Shown piece by piece: positions 48,011 to 56,928 of a DNA stretch of 64,000 bases. The stretch is from an uncultured Prevotella sp. Its GTDB lineage: Bacteria; Bacteroidota; Bacteroidia; Bacteroidales; Bacteroidaceae. The stretch lies in contig CABQKA010000009.1 of assembly GCA_902464615.1 (NCBI GenBank), forward strand, positions 23,162 to 87,161, in the 5' to 3' direction. Both the position numbers and the translations under genes were made by a program. The notes under the pieces are model-generated. The model was not told the DNA's origin. It saw nothing but the letters and a program-made list of their open reading frames with translations, and made no database searches. How positions within the stretch are numbered: the stretch's first letter is position 1; each line of letters starts with the position of its first letter.

Positions 48011-49234
48011 ATGGACATTGTAGAAAGATTTTTGAAGTACGCCAGCTTCGACACGCAAAGTGCAGAAGACGCGGGCAAGACGCCCAGCACGGACAAGCAG
48101 CTCGACCTGGCCCGCTACCTCCAGCAGGAGTTGAAGGAAATCGGCATGACGGAAGTGGAACTCGACGAACACGGCTACCTGTATGCCACCCTGCCGGCCA
48201 ACACGGACAAAGCCATCCCCACCATCGGATTCATTGCCCACATGGACACCAGCCCGGACTGCTCCGGAAAAGACGTACACCCGCGCATCGTCAGAAACTA
48301 CGACGGGAGCGACATTGTACTCTGCGCCGAAGAAGGCATAGTCTCTTCGCCGAAAAAGTTTCCCGAACTGCTGGACCACGTAGGCGAGGACCTCATTGTC
48401 ACGGACGGGCATACCCTGCTCGGCGCGGACGACAAGGCTGGCATAGCCGAAATCGTCCAGGCCATGGTCTACCTCATTGCCCACCCGGAAATCAAGCACG
48501 GGAAAATCCGCGTGGCCTTCAATCCCGACGAGGAAATCGGACTGGGCGCACACCGCTTCGACGTGGAAAAGTTCGGCTGCGAATGGGCCTACACCATGGA
48601 CGGCGGAGAAATGGGCGAACTGGAGTTTGAGAACTTCAACGCCGCCTCGGCCAAGGTAGAGGTCTGCGGCATCAGCGTCCACCCGGGCTACGCCAAAGGC
48701 AAGATGGTCAACGCCGCCCGCGTGGCGGCCGAGTTTGCCGGACTGTTGCCGCAGGCCGAGACGCCGGAAGCCACAGCGGAATACGAAGGCTTCTACCATC
48801 TGCTGGGCATCGAAGGAGGCGTAGAGCGTGCCACACTCTCCTACATCATCCGCGACCACGACCGCACGAAGTTTGAAGCCCGCAAGACTTTCTTTGCCCA
48901 CGCTGCCGAATGGCTCAACGCCAAATACGGCGAAGGGACAGTGAAAGTAACCGTCAAGGACCAGTACTACAACATGCGCGAAAAGGTAGAGCCCGTGATG
49001 CATGTTATCGACTTGGCGCTCGAAGCCATGAAGGCCGCCGGCGTCACGCCCAAAGTCCGCGCCATCCGCGGCGGCACGGACGGTGCGCAGCTTTCCTTCA
49101 AAGGCCTGCCCTGCCCGAACCTCTTCGCAGGGGGAATCAATTTCCACGGCCCCTACGAGTTCCTGCCCATCCCCTCCCTGGAAAAGGCAAGCGAAGTCGT
49201 CGTGAAAATCTGCGAACTGACAGCCCGCCGTTAA
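48011..49234 (+). CDS. pepT: Peptidase T (tripeptide aminopeptidase)
   Basis: A 407-residue M20-family di-zinc aminopeptidase that removes N-terminal residues from tripeptides in the cytosol. The metal ligands lie in GFIAHMDTSPD, LLGADDKAGIAEI, NPDEEIGLGAHRFD, YTMDGGEMGELEFENFN and the late NLFAGGINFHGPYEF. The lid/dimerisation domain (residues about 210-320) is intact and the length matches E. coli PepT. It is a single gene with a terminator downstream. Confidence 0.96.
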   Translation: MDIVERFLKYASFDTQSAEDAGKTPSTDKQLDLARYLQQELKEIGMTEVELDEHGYLYATLPANTDKAIPTIGFIAHMDTSPDCSGKDVHPRIVRNYDGSDIVLCAEEGIVSSPKKFPELLDHVGEDLIVTDGHTLLGADDKAGIAEIVQAMVYLIAHPEIKHGKIRVAFNPDEEIGLGAHRFDVEKFGCEWAYTMDGGEMGELEFENFNAASAKVEVCGISVHPGYAKGKMVNAARVAAEFAGLLPQAETPEATAEYEGFYHLLGIEGGVERATLSYIIRDHDRTKFEARKTFFAHAAEWLNAKYGEGTVKVTVKDQYYNMREKVEPVMHVIDLALEAMKAAGVTPKVRAIRGGTDGAQLSFKGLPCPNLFAGGINFHGPYEFLPIPSLEKASEVVVKICELTARR

Positions 49235-49282
49235 GGCTGCGCCGCAAAGGACAGCCCGGCCTTATGCGGCCTGAAACAGGCT

Positions 49283-49312
49283 ACGGCCCGCAGGCAAAAG
49301 TCTGCGGGCCGT
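49283..49312 (+). terminator. Terminator downstream of pepT
   Basis: ACGGCCCGCAG (49283-49293) pairs perfectly with CTGCGGGCCGT (49302-49312), followed by gactttctattt. It lies 33 bp before the next ATG. Confidence 0.65.
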
Positions 49313-49345
49313 GACTTTCTATTTCTATCCTATACTCCCACTTCA

Positions 49346-51613
49346 ATGGAACAATTGCCACAACTCATATCCGATCTGGCCCTCATCCTTATTTCCGCCG
49401 GAATTGTCACCTTGATATTCAAACGGCTCAAGCAGCCGCTGGTTCTTGGCTATATCGTAGCCGGCTTCCTGGCCGGGACACATTCCCCGCTCACGCCTTC
49501 CGTCGAAGACGTAAGCTCCATCCAGACCTGGGCGGATATTGGCGTCATCTTCCTCATGTTCACGCTGGGCCTGGAGTTCTCTTTCAAGAAAATCCTCAAG
49601 ATGGGAAGCGGCCCGGTCGTCGCAGCCTGCGCCGTCATATTCTTCATGATGAGCCTGGGCAACGGGGCGGGCCACCTCTTCGGCTGGTCCGCCACGGACA
49701 GCCTCTTTCTCGGCGGCATGTTGGCCATGTCCTCGACCACCATCATCTATAAAGCCTTCGACGACCTGGGGCTGCGCCAACAGAAATTCGCCGGAGAGGT
49801 GCTCAGTGTCTTAATCCTGGAGGATATCCTGGGCATCCTGCTCATGGTGTTCCTGGCGGCCATCGCCGTCTCGCGCCATCTGGAAGGCGGCCAGCTGGCG
49901 GGCAGCTTTCTCCAACTGGCTTTCTTCTTAGTGCTCTGGTTCATTGTCGGTATCTACGTCATCCCGTTATTCCTGCGAAAGGCGCGCAAATGGCTCAACG
50001 GCGAGACGCTGCTTGTCGTAGCGGTCGGCCTGTGCTTTCTCATGGTGGTCACGGCAGCCAAAGCAGGATACAGCACAGCCTTCGGGGCTTTCATGATGGG
50101 CAGCATATTGGCCGAGACGGTCGAAGCGGAGCGCATCGACCGCATCGTAGCTCCGTTGAAAGACCTCTTCGGCGCAATCTTCTTCGTCTCCGTCGGGATG
50201 CTTGTCGACCCGCAGGTCCTGGCAGAGCACTGGGTGCCGATTCTATCGCTTACGGCGGTGATCCTGGCGGGCCAGGCCATCTTCGGTACAGGGAGTTTCC
50301 TGCTGTCCGGGCAACCGCTCAAGGTGGCCATGCAATGCGGCTTCTCGCTGGCGCAAATCGGTGAGTTCGCCTTTATCATTGCCTCGCTGGGCATGACTCT
50401 GGGCGTGACGAGCGATTTCCTCTACCCCGTCGTGGTAGCCGTCTCGATCGTGACCACGTTTCTGACGCCTTACATGATTCGCGCCGCCGGGCCAGCTTAT
50501 GCCGTGATGGAGCGCATCTTGCCGACAGGGATGCGCCACAGGCTCGACGGGCGCGGCGACAACCGCCACAGGCCGGCCCGGCGCTCCACCTGGCAACGGC
50601 TGCTCCACGCCTTGGCCGGGCAACTCCTGGCCTACGGGACGCTCAGCTTCGCCGTCGTCGGTCTCCTGCTGGGCACGCTGCTGCCCACCTTCCGCGGGTT
50701 GCTGGGCCACTGGCCGGGCAACGCCGTCTGCGGCGTGCTCACCGTGCTGGTACTGTCCCCTTTCCTGCGCGCCATCGTCATGCGTAAGAATCACTCCGCC
50801 GAATGGCAGACGCTACGGGCGCGCGGCGGCGGCAACCGCACCGCGCTCTGGGCCACCTTCGCCGGACGCTACGCTCTGGCGGCCGCCTTTGTCTACTACG
50901 TCCTCAACTACCTCTCGCCCCTGTTCTGGCCTTACCACGTAGCGGCCTCGCTGCTCATCGTAGGCGGAATGATTGCCTCGAAAAGAATCAAATACATCAG
51001 CATACGGATGGAACGGACGTTTACCCAGAACCTGCGTTCGCGCGAAATCAGAGACCAACGCGAAGGCCGGAACGGGCCGGCCTATGCCGGGCGGCTACTC
51101 AGCCATGCCATTCACCTGGCCCAGCTGGAAATACCGGACAACTCGCGCTGGGCGGGTCAGACCTTGCGGCAGCTTGACCTCGGACGCAAGGACGGCGTGA
51201 TGATTGCCGCCATCGTCCGCGGCACGCACCGCATCAACATCCCGGACGGCGAAGCCGTGACCTATCCTGGCGACCGCATTGAAGCCATCAGCGACGACAA
51301 CGGCATACAACGTCTGGCCGCACGGCTGGGGACCGAGGTCTACGACATGAATCCGGACGACAGCCTCCACCGTCTGGAACTGCGGCGCCTCATCATCGGG
51401 GTGCAGTCACCCTTCTGCGGGAAAACGCTCGGAGAGAGCGGCATCCGCGACCGTTTCCGCTGCATGGCCGTTGGCTTCGAAGCGGAAGAGAACGTCATCG
51501 AGGTGGCCGACTCGAAGCGCACCATCCGCCACGGCGACGCGCTATGGCTCGTGGGCGAGGCGGAATCGCTGGAAAGCATCGTCGCCGCCAACCGCGGCCT
51601 GAAAAAGAAATAA
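49346..51613 (+). CDS. Kef-type CPA2 cation/proton antiporter with TrkA-C domains
   Basis: A 755-residue monovalent cation:proton antiporter. Residues 1-390 form the CPA2 transport domain, with typical helices (QPLVLGYIVAGFLAG, FLMFTLGLEFSFKK, SSTTIIYKAFDDLG, LEDILGILLMVFL). Residues 430-560 add further hydrophobic helices, and the C-terminal 150 residues hold two TrkA-C-like (RCK_C) regulatory domains (LGRKDGVMIAAIVRGTHRINIPDGEAVTYPGDRIEAI; split here into blocks GRKDGVMIAAIVRG and YPGDRIEAI). There is no TrkA-N nucleotide-binding domain, unlike KefB/KefC. The ion is probably K+ or Na+. It is a single gene. Confidence 0.92.
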   Translation: MEQLPQLISDLALILISAGIVTLIFKRLKQPLVLGYIVAGFLAGTHSPLTPSVEDVSSIQTWADIGVIFLMFTLGLEFSFKKILKMGSGPVVAACAVIFFMMSLGNGAGHLFGWSATDSLFLGGMLAMSSTTIIYKAFDDLGLRQQKFAGEVLSVLILEDILGILLMVFLAAIAVSRHLEGGQLAGSFLQLAFFLVLWFIVGIYVIPLFLRKARKWLNGETLLVVAVGLCFLMVVTAAKAGYSTAFGAFMMGSILAETVEAERIDRIVAPLKDLFGAIFFVSVGMLVDPQVLAEHWVPILSLTAVILAGQAIFGTGSFLLSGQPLKVAMQCGFSLAQIGEFAFIIASLGMTLGVTSDFLYPVVVAVSIVTTFLTPYMIRAAGPAYAVMERILPTGMRHRLDGRGDNRHRPARRSTWQRLLHALAGQLLAYGTLSFAVVGLLLGTLLPTFRGLLGHWPGNAVCGVLTVLVLSPFLRAIVMRKNHSAEWQTLRARGGGNRTALWATFAGRYALAAAFVYYVLNYLSPLFWPYHVAASLLIVGGMIASKRIKYISIRMERTFTQNLRSREIRDQREGRNGPAYAGRLLSHAIHLAQLEIPDNSRWAGQTLRQLDLGRKDGVMIAAIVRGTHRINIPDGEAVTYPGDRIEAISDDNGIQRLAARLGTEVYDMNPDDSLHRLELRRLIIGVQSPFCGKTLGESGIRDRFRCMAVGFEAEENVIEVADSKRTIRHGDALWLVGEAESLESIVAANRGLKKK

Positions 51614-51648
51614 GCAGGAAGAGCGGCCCTGCCACCGGAAGACAAAAA

Positions 51649-51707
51649 ACGGGGCTAAGCCCCGTAGGCACGAGGCCTATTCCCGTCGCGGCGGGGATAG
51701 GCCTCGT
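51649..51707. repeat. Tripartite 59-bp palindromic element, copy I
   Basis: Units at 51649-51665 (ACGGGGCTAAGCCCCGT), 51670-51686 (ACGAGGCCTATTCCCGT) and 51691-51707 (GCGGGGATAGGCCTCGT), with spacers aggc and cgcg. Units 2 and 3 are reverse complements except for two positions, including the shared odd CGAGGCCTAT sequence. It lies between convergent genes. Confidence 0.88.
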
Positions 51708-51758
51708 GCCGGTTGCCTGTCCGGACGGAAACCGTCCTCCCGGCGGACAAATACACAA

Positions 51759-51793
51759 GCGCGCCCGCGCGGAATATATCCGTGCGGGCGCGC
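51759..51793. terminator. Hairpin downstream of the subtilisin gene
   Basis: GCGCGCCCGC (51759-51768) and CGGA pair with TCCG and GCGGGCGCGC (51784-51793), with one G-T wobble and a 5-nt loop. It lies 36 bp past the minus-strand stop codon. Confidence 0.6.
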
Positions 51794-51828
51794 CTGGCTT
51801 AACCGGCAGGCGGATGCCTGCCCGAAGG

Positions 51829-53997
51829 TCAGTCTACGACCACCTTACGCGTCATGGTGCTGGCCGTCGTGTCGATGCGGATGAGGTAAACACCCGGCTC
51901 AAGCCCGGAGAAGGAGACGACATGCTCCTCGCCGCGACGCACGTTGTCCATACGTTCGTGCCGCAGCCGCGCGCCGCTCAAGGCGTAGACGCTGACGTCG
52001 GCATACGTCTCGTCGTTGTTGAACAACACGCGCCACTGCTGCTGCCCCTTCAGCAACGTGACAGGCTCCTCGCTGTTGAGCGTCTCGTTAATGCCAGAGC
52101 TTTGGGCCATTTCCAGAGCCATCCTCAAGCCGTCGTAAGCATTGATTTTCCCATAACCGAAATTGGCATTCCACTCTTCACTGCCCGTATAGTTATCTTT
52201 CAAGGACGTCTCGCGCAGGATTTCCTTCACGTCGGCATACGTCAGCTGCGGGTTGGCCTGGAGCCAAAGGGCCAGGATGCCTGCCACGGCGGGAGTGGCC
52301 ATGGACGTACCGCTCTTCACACCGTAAAAGTTGTAGGCGTTGCGGTTGAGCGAAGCGGTCTGCAAGGGAACTGTCCGCCCGTTGTCGTCAACGACGGAAG
52401 TCAGCGAGACGTCGGTGGCCGAGAAGCTGTCGTATGTGGTCACGGCCGAGCTGACCATGGCACCGGGTCCGGCAACGGTCGGTTTGGGCTCGTCGCCCAG
52501 GAACGGGCCGACGCTGCTGAAACTGCTGAGCGCGCCCGTCTCGCCCACGTTCCACACGTAGGTGTTCCCGTCGGCAAGCGAGACGTTCTGGTTCGTCGAA
52601 TTGTAGGAGCTGACCGAGATGGCCGTAGGAATACATGCCGCGCCGCCGCCCACGGTGTAGAGCGAGTTGCCGGTGACGAACTGCTGGTTGCCGCCGGCCA
52701 GCGCGCCACGGGTGAATTCGCCGTAGCCGTTGGTCCAGCAGTGGAAGCTGTCTCCGGGATTGCCGATGACTTCCACTCCGAACAAAGGCGTACGGCCCAG
52801 GAGACCGGCCTGCGCGGTAAGCGTCGGCACGCTGATTTGGAACTGGTAGTGTTCTTTCTGGTTGTTCGGGTTGATTTCGCCCCATACGGAGCCGACGTTG
52901 CTCCAGAAGGCGTCGTCCTTATAATCCTTCGTGCGCGTCATGGAGTTGTAGACAAAGGGACGCACCTGCAGGTGCTGCTGGCCGTCGCCCGTCTGTTCCC
53001 AGAAGTCGAGCATGTTCCAGTCGTCAGTCGTCGTGAGCATGATGTTGACGACTTCATTTTCTTCGGTAAACGTGTGGCTCGCGTGGAGGTTCTGCCCCAT
53101 CTCGTTTCCCATGGCCGCGGCCATGAGTCCGCCCGGCCCGCAGAGTTCGCTCATGCCCCGGTCGTAGTTCGTCGTGCCGTCGTGGGGCCCCCACTGATTG
53201 CCGAAACTCATGTTGATGACCCAGGGCCGCCCGGAGTTCTCCGCAAGCCGCTTGATGTATTGTGCGTCCTCGAGGATTTCCGCATCGCCAAGGTTGGACG
53301 AGACCATGATAAGGTCGGCCTCGGGTGCCATGCCGTAATAGTTGTTCCCTTCGACGCGTGAACCTGCGGCAATGCCGGCCACGTGGGTAGCATGACCGCC
53401 GCTGCCGCTCATGCCGTCGAAACCGTCGGGAATGGTCGTCGTGGGGTTATAGTTGCGGTGGCGGTTCCAGACAGCAAGCACACGGCTCGACTTGTCCGCA
53501 TTTCTGAAAGCGATGTGTTTATACTGGAAACCCTGGTCGATGATACCGATAACGACCCCCTTTCCCGTAAACGGGGTTTCAAGTCCCGTCCCGGCAAGCA
53601 CCTGGTCAGCGTGTGTGGTCTGGCGTGCCCGGTTCATGGTAATCTTCGACTTGACCTGCCCGCTGATGTAACGGACTTCGTCGAGCTGGGAAAGTTGGGT
53701 AACGACGTCGGCAGGCAACGAGGCCGTGACCGTCGTTTGCGAGATTCCCGTGCCTTCATAACCGGCCTCGGCAATGGCATCAAGCACCACGGACGCATCG
53801 GTACAGGAGATGATGACCGGCTGCAGCAACGCAGGCGTTTCGCCATTGGCCTGAAGCATTGAAGAGGTACGGGCCGACTTGATGAACTGCTCCGTCTTGC
53901 CATCCCACTTGCCCCCCTTCACCACACGCACTTGGGCTTCAAGCGACGGGGAAGCGGCCATTGCTACTGTCAAGGCCAAAAGTAATTGTTTCTTCAT
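51829..53997 (-). CDS. Secreted subtilisin-like serine protease with T9SS sorting domain
   Basis: A 722-residue S8-family protease. Residues 1-21 are a signal peptide, followed by a propeptide-like region. The triad is Asp154 (GIIDQGFQYKH), His202 (GGHATHVAGIAAGS) and Ser565 (SGTSMATPAVAG). A long insertion separates His and Ser (residues about 290-500), as in lantibiotic- or C5a-type subtilases. The final 75 residues (DVSVYALSGARLRHERM, GLEPGVYLIRID, TMTRKVVVD) are a type A T9SS sorting domain, so the enzyme should be exported and anchored by the type IX system. Its promoter is followed by an intrinsic terminator before the start codon, which suggests attenuation. Confidence 0.94.
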   Translation of the reverse strand: MKKQLLLALTVAMAASPSLEAQVRVVKGGKWDGKTEQFIKSARTSSMLQANGETPALLQPVIISCTDASVVLDAIAEAGYEGTGISQTTVTASLPADVVTQLSQLDEVRYISGQVKSKITMNRARQTTHADQVLAGTGLETPFTGKGVVIGIIDQGFQYKHIAFRNADKSSRVLAVWNRHRNYNPTTTIPDGFDGMSGSGGHATHVAGIAAGSRVEGNNYYGMAPEADLIMVSSNLGDAEILEDAQYIKRLAENSGRPWVINMSFGNQWGPHDGTTNYDRGMSELCGPGGLMAAAMGNEMGQNLHASHTFTEENEVVNIMLTTTDDWNMLDFWEQTGDGQQHLQVRPFVYNSMTRTKDYKDDAFWSNVGSVWGEINPNNQKEHYQFQISVPTLTAQAGLLGRTPLFGVEVIGNPGDSFHCWTNGYGEFTRGALAGGNQQFVTGNSLYTVGGGAACIPTAISVSSYNSTNQNVSLADGNTYVWNVGETGALSSFSSVGPFLGDEPKPTVAGPGAMVSSAVTTYDSFSATDVSLTSVVDDNGRTVPLQTASLNRNAYNFYGVKSGTSMATPAVAGILALWLQANPQLTYADVKEILRETSLKDNYTGSEEWNANFGYGKINAYDGLRMALEMAQSSGINETLNSEEPVTLLKGQQQWRVLFNNDETYADVSVYALSGARLRHERMDNVRRGEEHVVSFSGLEPGVYLIRIDTTASTMTRKVVVD

Positions 53998-54008
53998 AAG
54001 CGGAAATT

Positions 54009-54053
54009 AAAAAAAGCAGCGCCTCACATTTTGAAAAATCGAAGCACTGCTTT
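54009..54053 (-). terminator. Intrinsic terminator in the protease leader
   Basis: On the minus strand AAAGCAGTGC pairs with GCGCTGCTTT (+ arms 54044-54053 and 54013-54022), with an inner ATTTT/AAAAT stem, followed by a seven-T run ending about 12 bp before the protease ATG. It lies downstream of both the cysteine-desulfidase stop codon and the protease -7 element. It therefore ends the upstream transcript and may attenuate the protease. Confidence 0.75.
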
Positions 54054-54077
54054 GTTTACAAAAGTGATATTCGCGGG

Positions 54078-54085
54078 CAAATTTA
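54078..54085 (-). promoter_or_regulatory. -7 promoter element for the subtilisin gene
   Basis: TAAATTTG on the minus strand, 80 bp upstream of the protease ATG. The predicted leader contains the terminator at 54009-54053. Confidence 0.6.
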
Positions 54086-54135
54086 ATAATTATATTTTAC
54101 GCGGACAATGATTTCCATTTCTTAGGAATGTATTT

Positions 54136-55425
54136 TTATTTATGGGTCATGATGTCGAGCACGCGCCGGTCGGTCTCGTTCATTGCTTCCGCGCCGATGG
54201 AGACAAGGTTGCGGATACTTTTGTCCACGTCATCGTCAATGATGCCTTCGAGCGAAGAGACGCAGTTGCCCTGCATGGCGAGCATGGCAGAAAGGACAGC
54301 CGTGCTGACGCCGGTAGTGAGCTTAAGGGCACAGCTGGGTTTTGCTCCGTCGCAGACCATGCCGGTGAGATTGGCTATCATGTTTTTCACGGCATAGGTC
54401 ACTTGCTCATAAGTCCCGCCCATGAGATAGGTAATGCCGCAACTGGAGCCCGTCGAGGCGACCACGCAGCCGCACAAGGCGGAAAGGGTCCCGAGGTGCT
54501 GTTTGATGTAGATGGCCGTCAGATGGCTGAGCATGAGAGCACGGGTCATCTCCTCTGCCGTATTGTGGTTTTCCTGCGCAAATACCACGACGGGATTGGT
54601 GGCACAGATACCTTGGTTGCCGGAGCCGGAATTGCTCATGACGGGTATCATGGCGCCCGCCATGCGGGCATCGCACGCACAGCTTGTGCTGGAAAGTATA
54701 TGGGAAAAAATGCTGTCGCCCATGATGCCGCGGCCCAAAGGACGCGAAAGCGCTTTGCCGAGACAATGCCCGTAGTTCCCTTCCAAGGAAAGTGAGGCGG
54801 CATTTTCATTCAAGCGGCGCGCTTCGTTGATAAAATCAATCTCTTCCAACGGCGTCGTGGTGGCGAAGTCGTAGACCTTGCGTAACGTGAGTTCGGGAGC
54901 CTTGTCTTCCGCATCGCCGCTAGCGGCAGAAAGAGGCTCGTCGAGCACGACCTTACCGTCACACGCTATATATATATAATGTGTATGCTCCCGCGCGATG
55001 ACAACCGTGGCGGAGCGTGTCCCGCCGGCGTGGCACACCACTTCCACATAAAGCTTTTCAGGGGCGTCTTCCTTCAGGCTGATGGCGATACGCTTTTCAG
55101 CTATATATTGTTTCGCCTGTTCGACAGCCTCAGGCGTACAGTCGCGCAGGACTTCGAGACCGTAGCCGGAGTGGCCTATCAAAGCTCCGAGCGCAATGGC
55201 AACAGGCAAACCGACCATGCCCGTCCCGGGTATGCCGACTCCCATCGCATTTTTCAGGATGTTTGCACTGAGCCGGGCTTCGATGCGTGCAGGTGTCTCT
55301 TTCAATTCTTCCACGGCACGGCTCACAGCCAACGCCACGCATATCGGTTCGGTACATCCGATAGCCGGAACGACCCAATGGCGTACCAGTTGTATGATTT
55401 GCTCTCTCTCTGATTTAGGTAACAT
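54136..55425 (-). CDS. UPF0597/CyuA-family L-cysteine desulfidase-like protein
   Basis: A 429-residue protein of the YhaM/CyuA (UPF0597, serine dehydratase alpha-like) family, whose characterised members are oxygen-sensitive [4Fe-4S] enzymes that cleave L-cysteine to pyruvate, ammonia and sulfide. Conserved features are the N-terminal VPAIGCTEPICVALAVSRA, STSCACDARMAGAMIPVMSNSGSGNQGI, STGSSCGITYLMGG and MVCDGAKPSCALKL, with cysteines that fit cluster ligands. The start at 55425 (MLPKSEREQ) is preferred to a Met 14 codons upstream. A stand-alone AraC-type regulator is encoded 62 bp upstream on the same strand and may control it. L-serine dehydratase activity is an alternative. Confidence 0.88.
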   Translation of the reverse strand: MLPKSEREQIIQLVRHWVVPAIGCTEPICVALAVSRAVEELKETPARIEARLSANILKNAMGVGIPGTGMVGLPVAIALGALIGHSGYGLEVLRDCTPEAVEQAKQYIAEKRIAISLKEDAPEKLYVEVVCHAGGTRSATVVIAREHTHYIYIACDGKVVLDEPLSAASGDAEDKAPELTLRKVYDFATTTPLEEIDFINEARRLNENAASLSLEGNYGHCLGKALSRPLGRGIMGDSIFSHILSSTSCACDARMAGAMIPVMSNSGSGNQGICATNPVVVFAQENHNTAEEMTRALMLSHLTAIYIKQHLGTLSALCGCVVASTGSSCGITYLMGGTYEQVTYAVKNMIANLTGMVCDGAKPSCALKLTTGVSTAVLSAMLAMQGNCVSSLEGIIDDDVDKSIRNLVSIGAEAMNETDRRVLDIMTHK

Positions 55426-55487
55426 GATTATATCTTTAATAAGTTCGGTTGCGGCTCCGGGCGGCAAATGCAGCGCAATGGCCGGGC

Positions 55488-55883
55488 CTATCCTTGCAAA
55501 CGGTAAGCACGGGGCGTCACGTCATAGACGCGATGGAAAGCTATATAGAAGGCTTGCCGGGAAGAGAAGCCGGAAAGCAGACCGATTTCTTCCGCTGAAA
55601 GATGCGCGTAGCGCGGACTGCGGAGCATCCGGCAAGCGTCCCGCAAACGATAGCTGTTGACCAAAGCATTATAATTACTGCCGGTGTGTTGCGCTATCGA
55701 GGCGGACACGTTACGGCACGTCACGCCCAACTCCTGCGCCATCTTACGGGCCGTAAAAGCCGGGTCGCGGTAACGTTTGTCTTTGGTAAGACATTTCAGA
55801 ATACTGAGATAAATCTCATCCGCCCGCTCACTTTTCAACTTAGCCCTATAGGCCGGTTCCTGTTTCCCGATCTCAGTTTTCAT
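55488..55883 (-). CDS. Stand-alone AraC-type DNA-binding domain protein
   Basis: A 131-residue protein consisting almost only of an AraC/XylS DNA-binding domain: two helix-turn-helix units, the first in AQELGVTCRNVSASIAQHTGSNYNALVNSYRL and the second in LSAEEIGLLSGFSSRQAFYIAFHRVYDVTPRAYR (short blocks: AQELGVTCRNVSASI and SGFSSRQAFYIAFHR). No ligand-binding domain is present. The start at 55883 is set by the promoter element at 55905-55912. The neighbouring desulfidase gene downstream is the likely target or operon partner (inference from position only). Confidence 0.87.
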   Translation of the reverse strand: MKTEIGKQEPAYRAKLKSERADEIYLSILKCLTKDKRYRDPAFTARKMAQELGVTCRNVSASIAQHTGSNYNALVNSYRLRDACRMLRSPRYAHLSAEEIGLLSGFSSRQAFYIAFHRVYDVTPRAYRLQG

Positions 55884-56258
55884 TAGACAAGGACTACTTT
55901 TGTGCAAAGTTACAATTTTTTCCGTTCGCGAAGGATAAGAGACACCCACAGAAACGCCGCGACTACGGGCATAACCGCCCGCCCGGACAATCGCGACAGC
56001 AGAAGAAGGAAGAAAGCCGCGATGCACACACTCACAAAGCCTGTGCAGTATAAGCATAACTCCGTGATCAGGGCGATATGATTTAGTTGCAACAAGAACT
56101 ATTTTGAGCGTTTTTTTAATAAACTAAATTTCAAAGGATTGAAGTCCCGCTGCCGGCATATTTGATTTATTTAACGGCATCATAAGCCAGTTTTACAGAC
56201 TTTGGAAACAAGATTTTCCGAGAATAGGTGTATCTTCGCAACGAGCAAAGCCTCCAAT
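55884..56258. other. Divergent gene-free stretch of 375 bp
   Basis: It contains the AraC-type gene promoter (55905-55912) and, near 56231-56238, TATCTTCG, a one-mismatch -7 candidate for the TPR gene. A T7 run near 56111 and a lower GC content than average are the only other features seen. Confidence 0.45.
55905..55912 (-). promoter_or_regulatory. -7 promoter element for the AraC-type gene
   Basis: TAACTTTG on the minus strand, 22 bp upstream of the ATG at 55883. Confidence 0.65.
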
Positions 56259-56540
56259 ATGCAAGGTCTGTTTGACAAAATAAAAGACAAGATATCGCTC
56301 GGGCAAAACGCTGAAGCATTGGCCCTCATCGAAGAGGAGTTGCCAGTGCACGATGCCGACAAACGGGCGCGACTGCTCTATTTGCGAGGCAGCCTCTACA
56401 TGAAAATGGGCGACTGGCAGCAGGCCATGAGCAGTTTCATGCAGTCGGAATCGCTCGACGGAAACGGGCCGGGGGCCGAGGCGCGGAAAATGCTAAAGGA
56501 CATACTCGATTTCTATAACAAGGACCTATACAATCCTTGA
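56259..56540 (+). CDS. Small TPR protein leading the oxidoreductase operon
   Basis: A 93-residue soluble protein with two TPR-like helical hairpins (AEALALIEEELPVHDADKRARLLYLRGSLYMKMGDWQQAMSSFMQSESL, recognisable by LYLRGSLYMKMGDWQQAM). There is no signal peptide. The start at 56259 (MQGLFDKIKDK) is chosen because an upstream in-frame ATG lies before the -7-like element. It ends 74 bp before the ferredoxin-like subunit gene on the same strand, so it probably is the first gene of the 2-oxoacid:ferredoxin oxidoreductase operon, perhaps as an assembly or scaffold factor (inference). Confidence 0.82.
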   Translation: MQGLFDKIKDKISLGQNAEALALIEEELPVHDADKRARLLYLRGSLYMKMGDWQQAMSSFMQSESLDGNGPGAEARKMLKDILDFYNKDLYNP

Positions 56541-56614
56541 CTTTGCTTCTGCGACCGGCCTCAGAAAGGCCGTACACAACAAGTCAGACCCACATCAATA
56601 CAAAAATCATCAAT

Positions 56615-56848
56615 ATGAGTAAAATAAAAGGAGCCGTCGTCGTCAATACGGACCGCTGCAAAGGATGCGGCCTTTGCGTCGTTGCCTGCCCCACCCACAC
56701 GCTGGCCCTTACGACCAACGAGGTAAACCACCGCGGATACGCGTTTTGCCGTGAAATCGCGGATACTTGCATCGGATGCAGCTCGTGCGCCATCGTATGC
56801 CCGGACGCCTGCATCACAGTCTACCGCATGAAGACCGACGGGGAATAG
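56615..56848 (+). CDS. 2-oxoacid:ferredoxin oxidoreductase, delta (ferredoxin-like) subunit
   Basis: A 77-residue iron-sulfur protein with two [4Fe-4S] motifs, CKGCGLCVVACP and CIGCSSCAIVCP, separated by about 35 residues. It is the electron-carrying delta subunit of the four-subunit oxidoreductase encoded by this operon and passes electrons from the thiamine-diphosphate site to external ferredoxin. The start at 56615 (MSKIKGAVVV) is the family-typical one. The gene lies between the TPR gene and the alpha subunit gene. Confidence 0.93.
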   Translation: MSKIKGAVVVNTDRCKGCGLCVVACPTHTLALTTNEVNHRGYAFCREIADTCIGCSSCAIVCPDACITVYRMKTDGE

Positions 56849-56928
56849 CCCGCTCCACATTCTTTCTGCGCGGGCGGTCTGTCCCGTGGCGCCCGCGCCA
56901 CGACCCAGCAACAACCAACAGCCACAAC

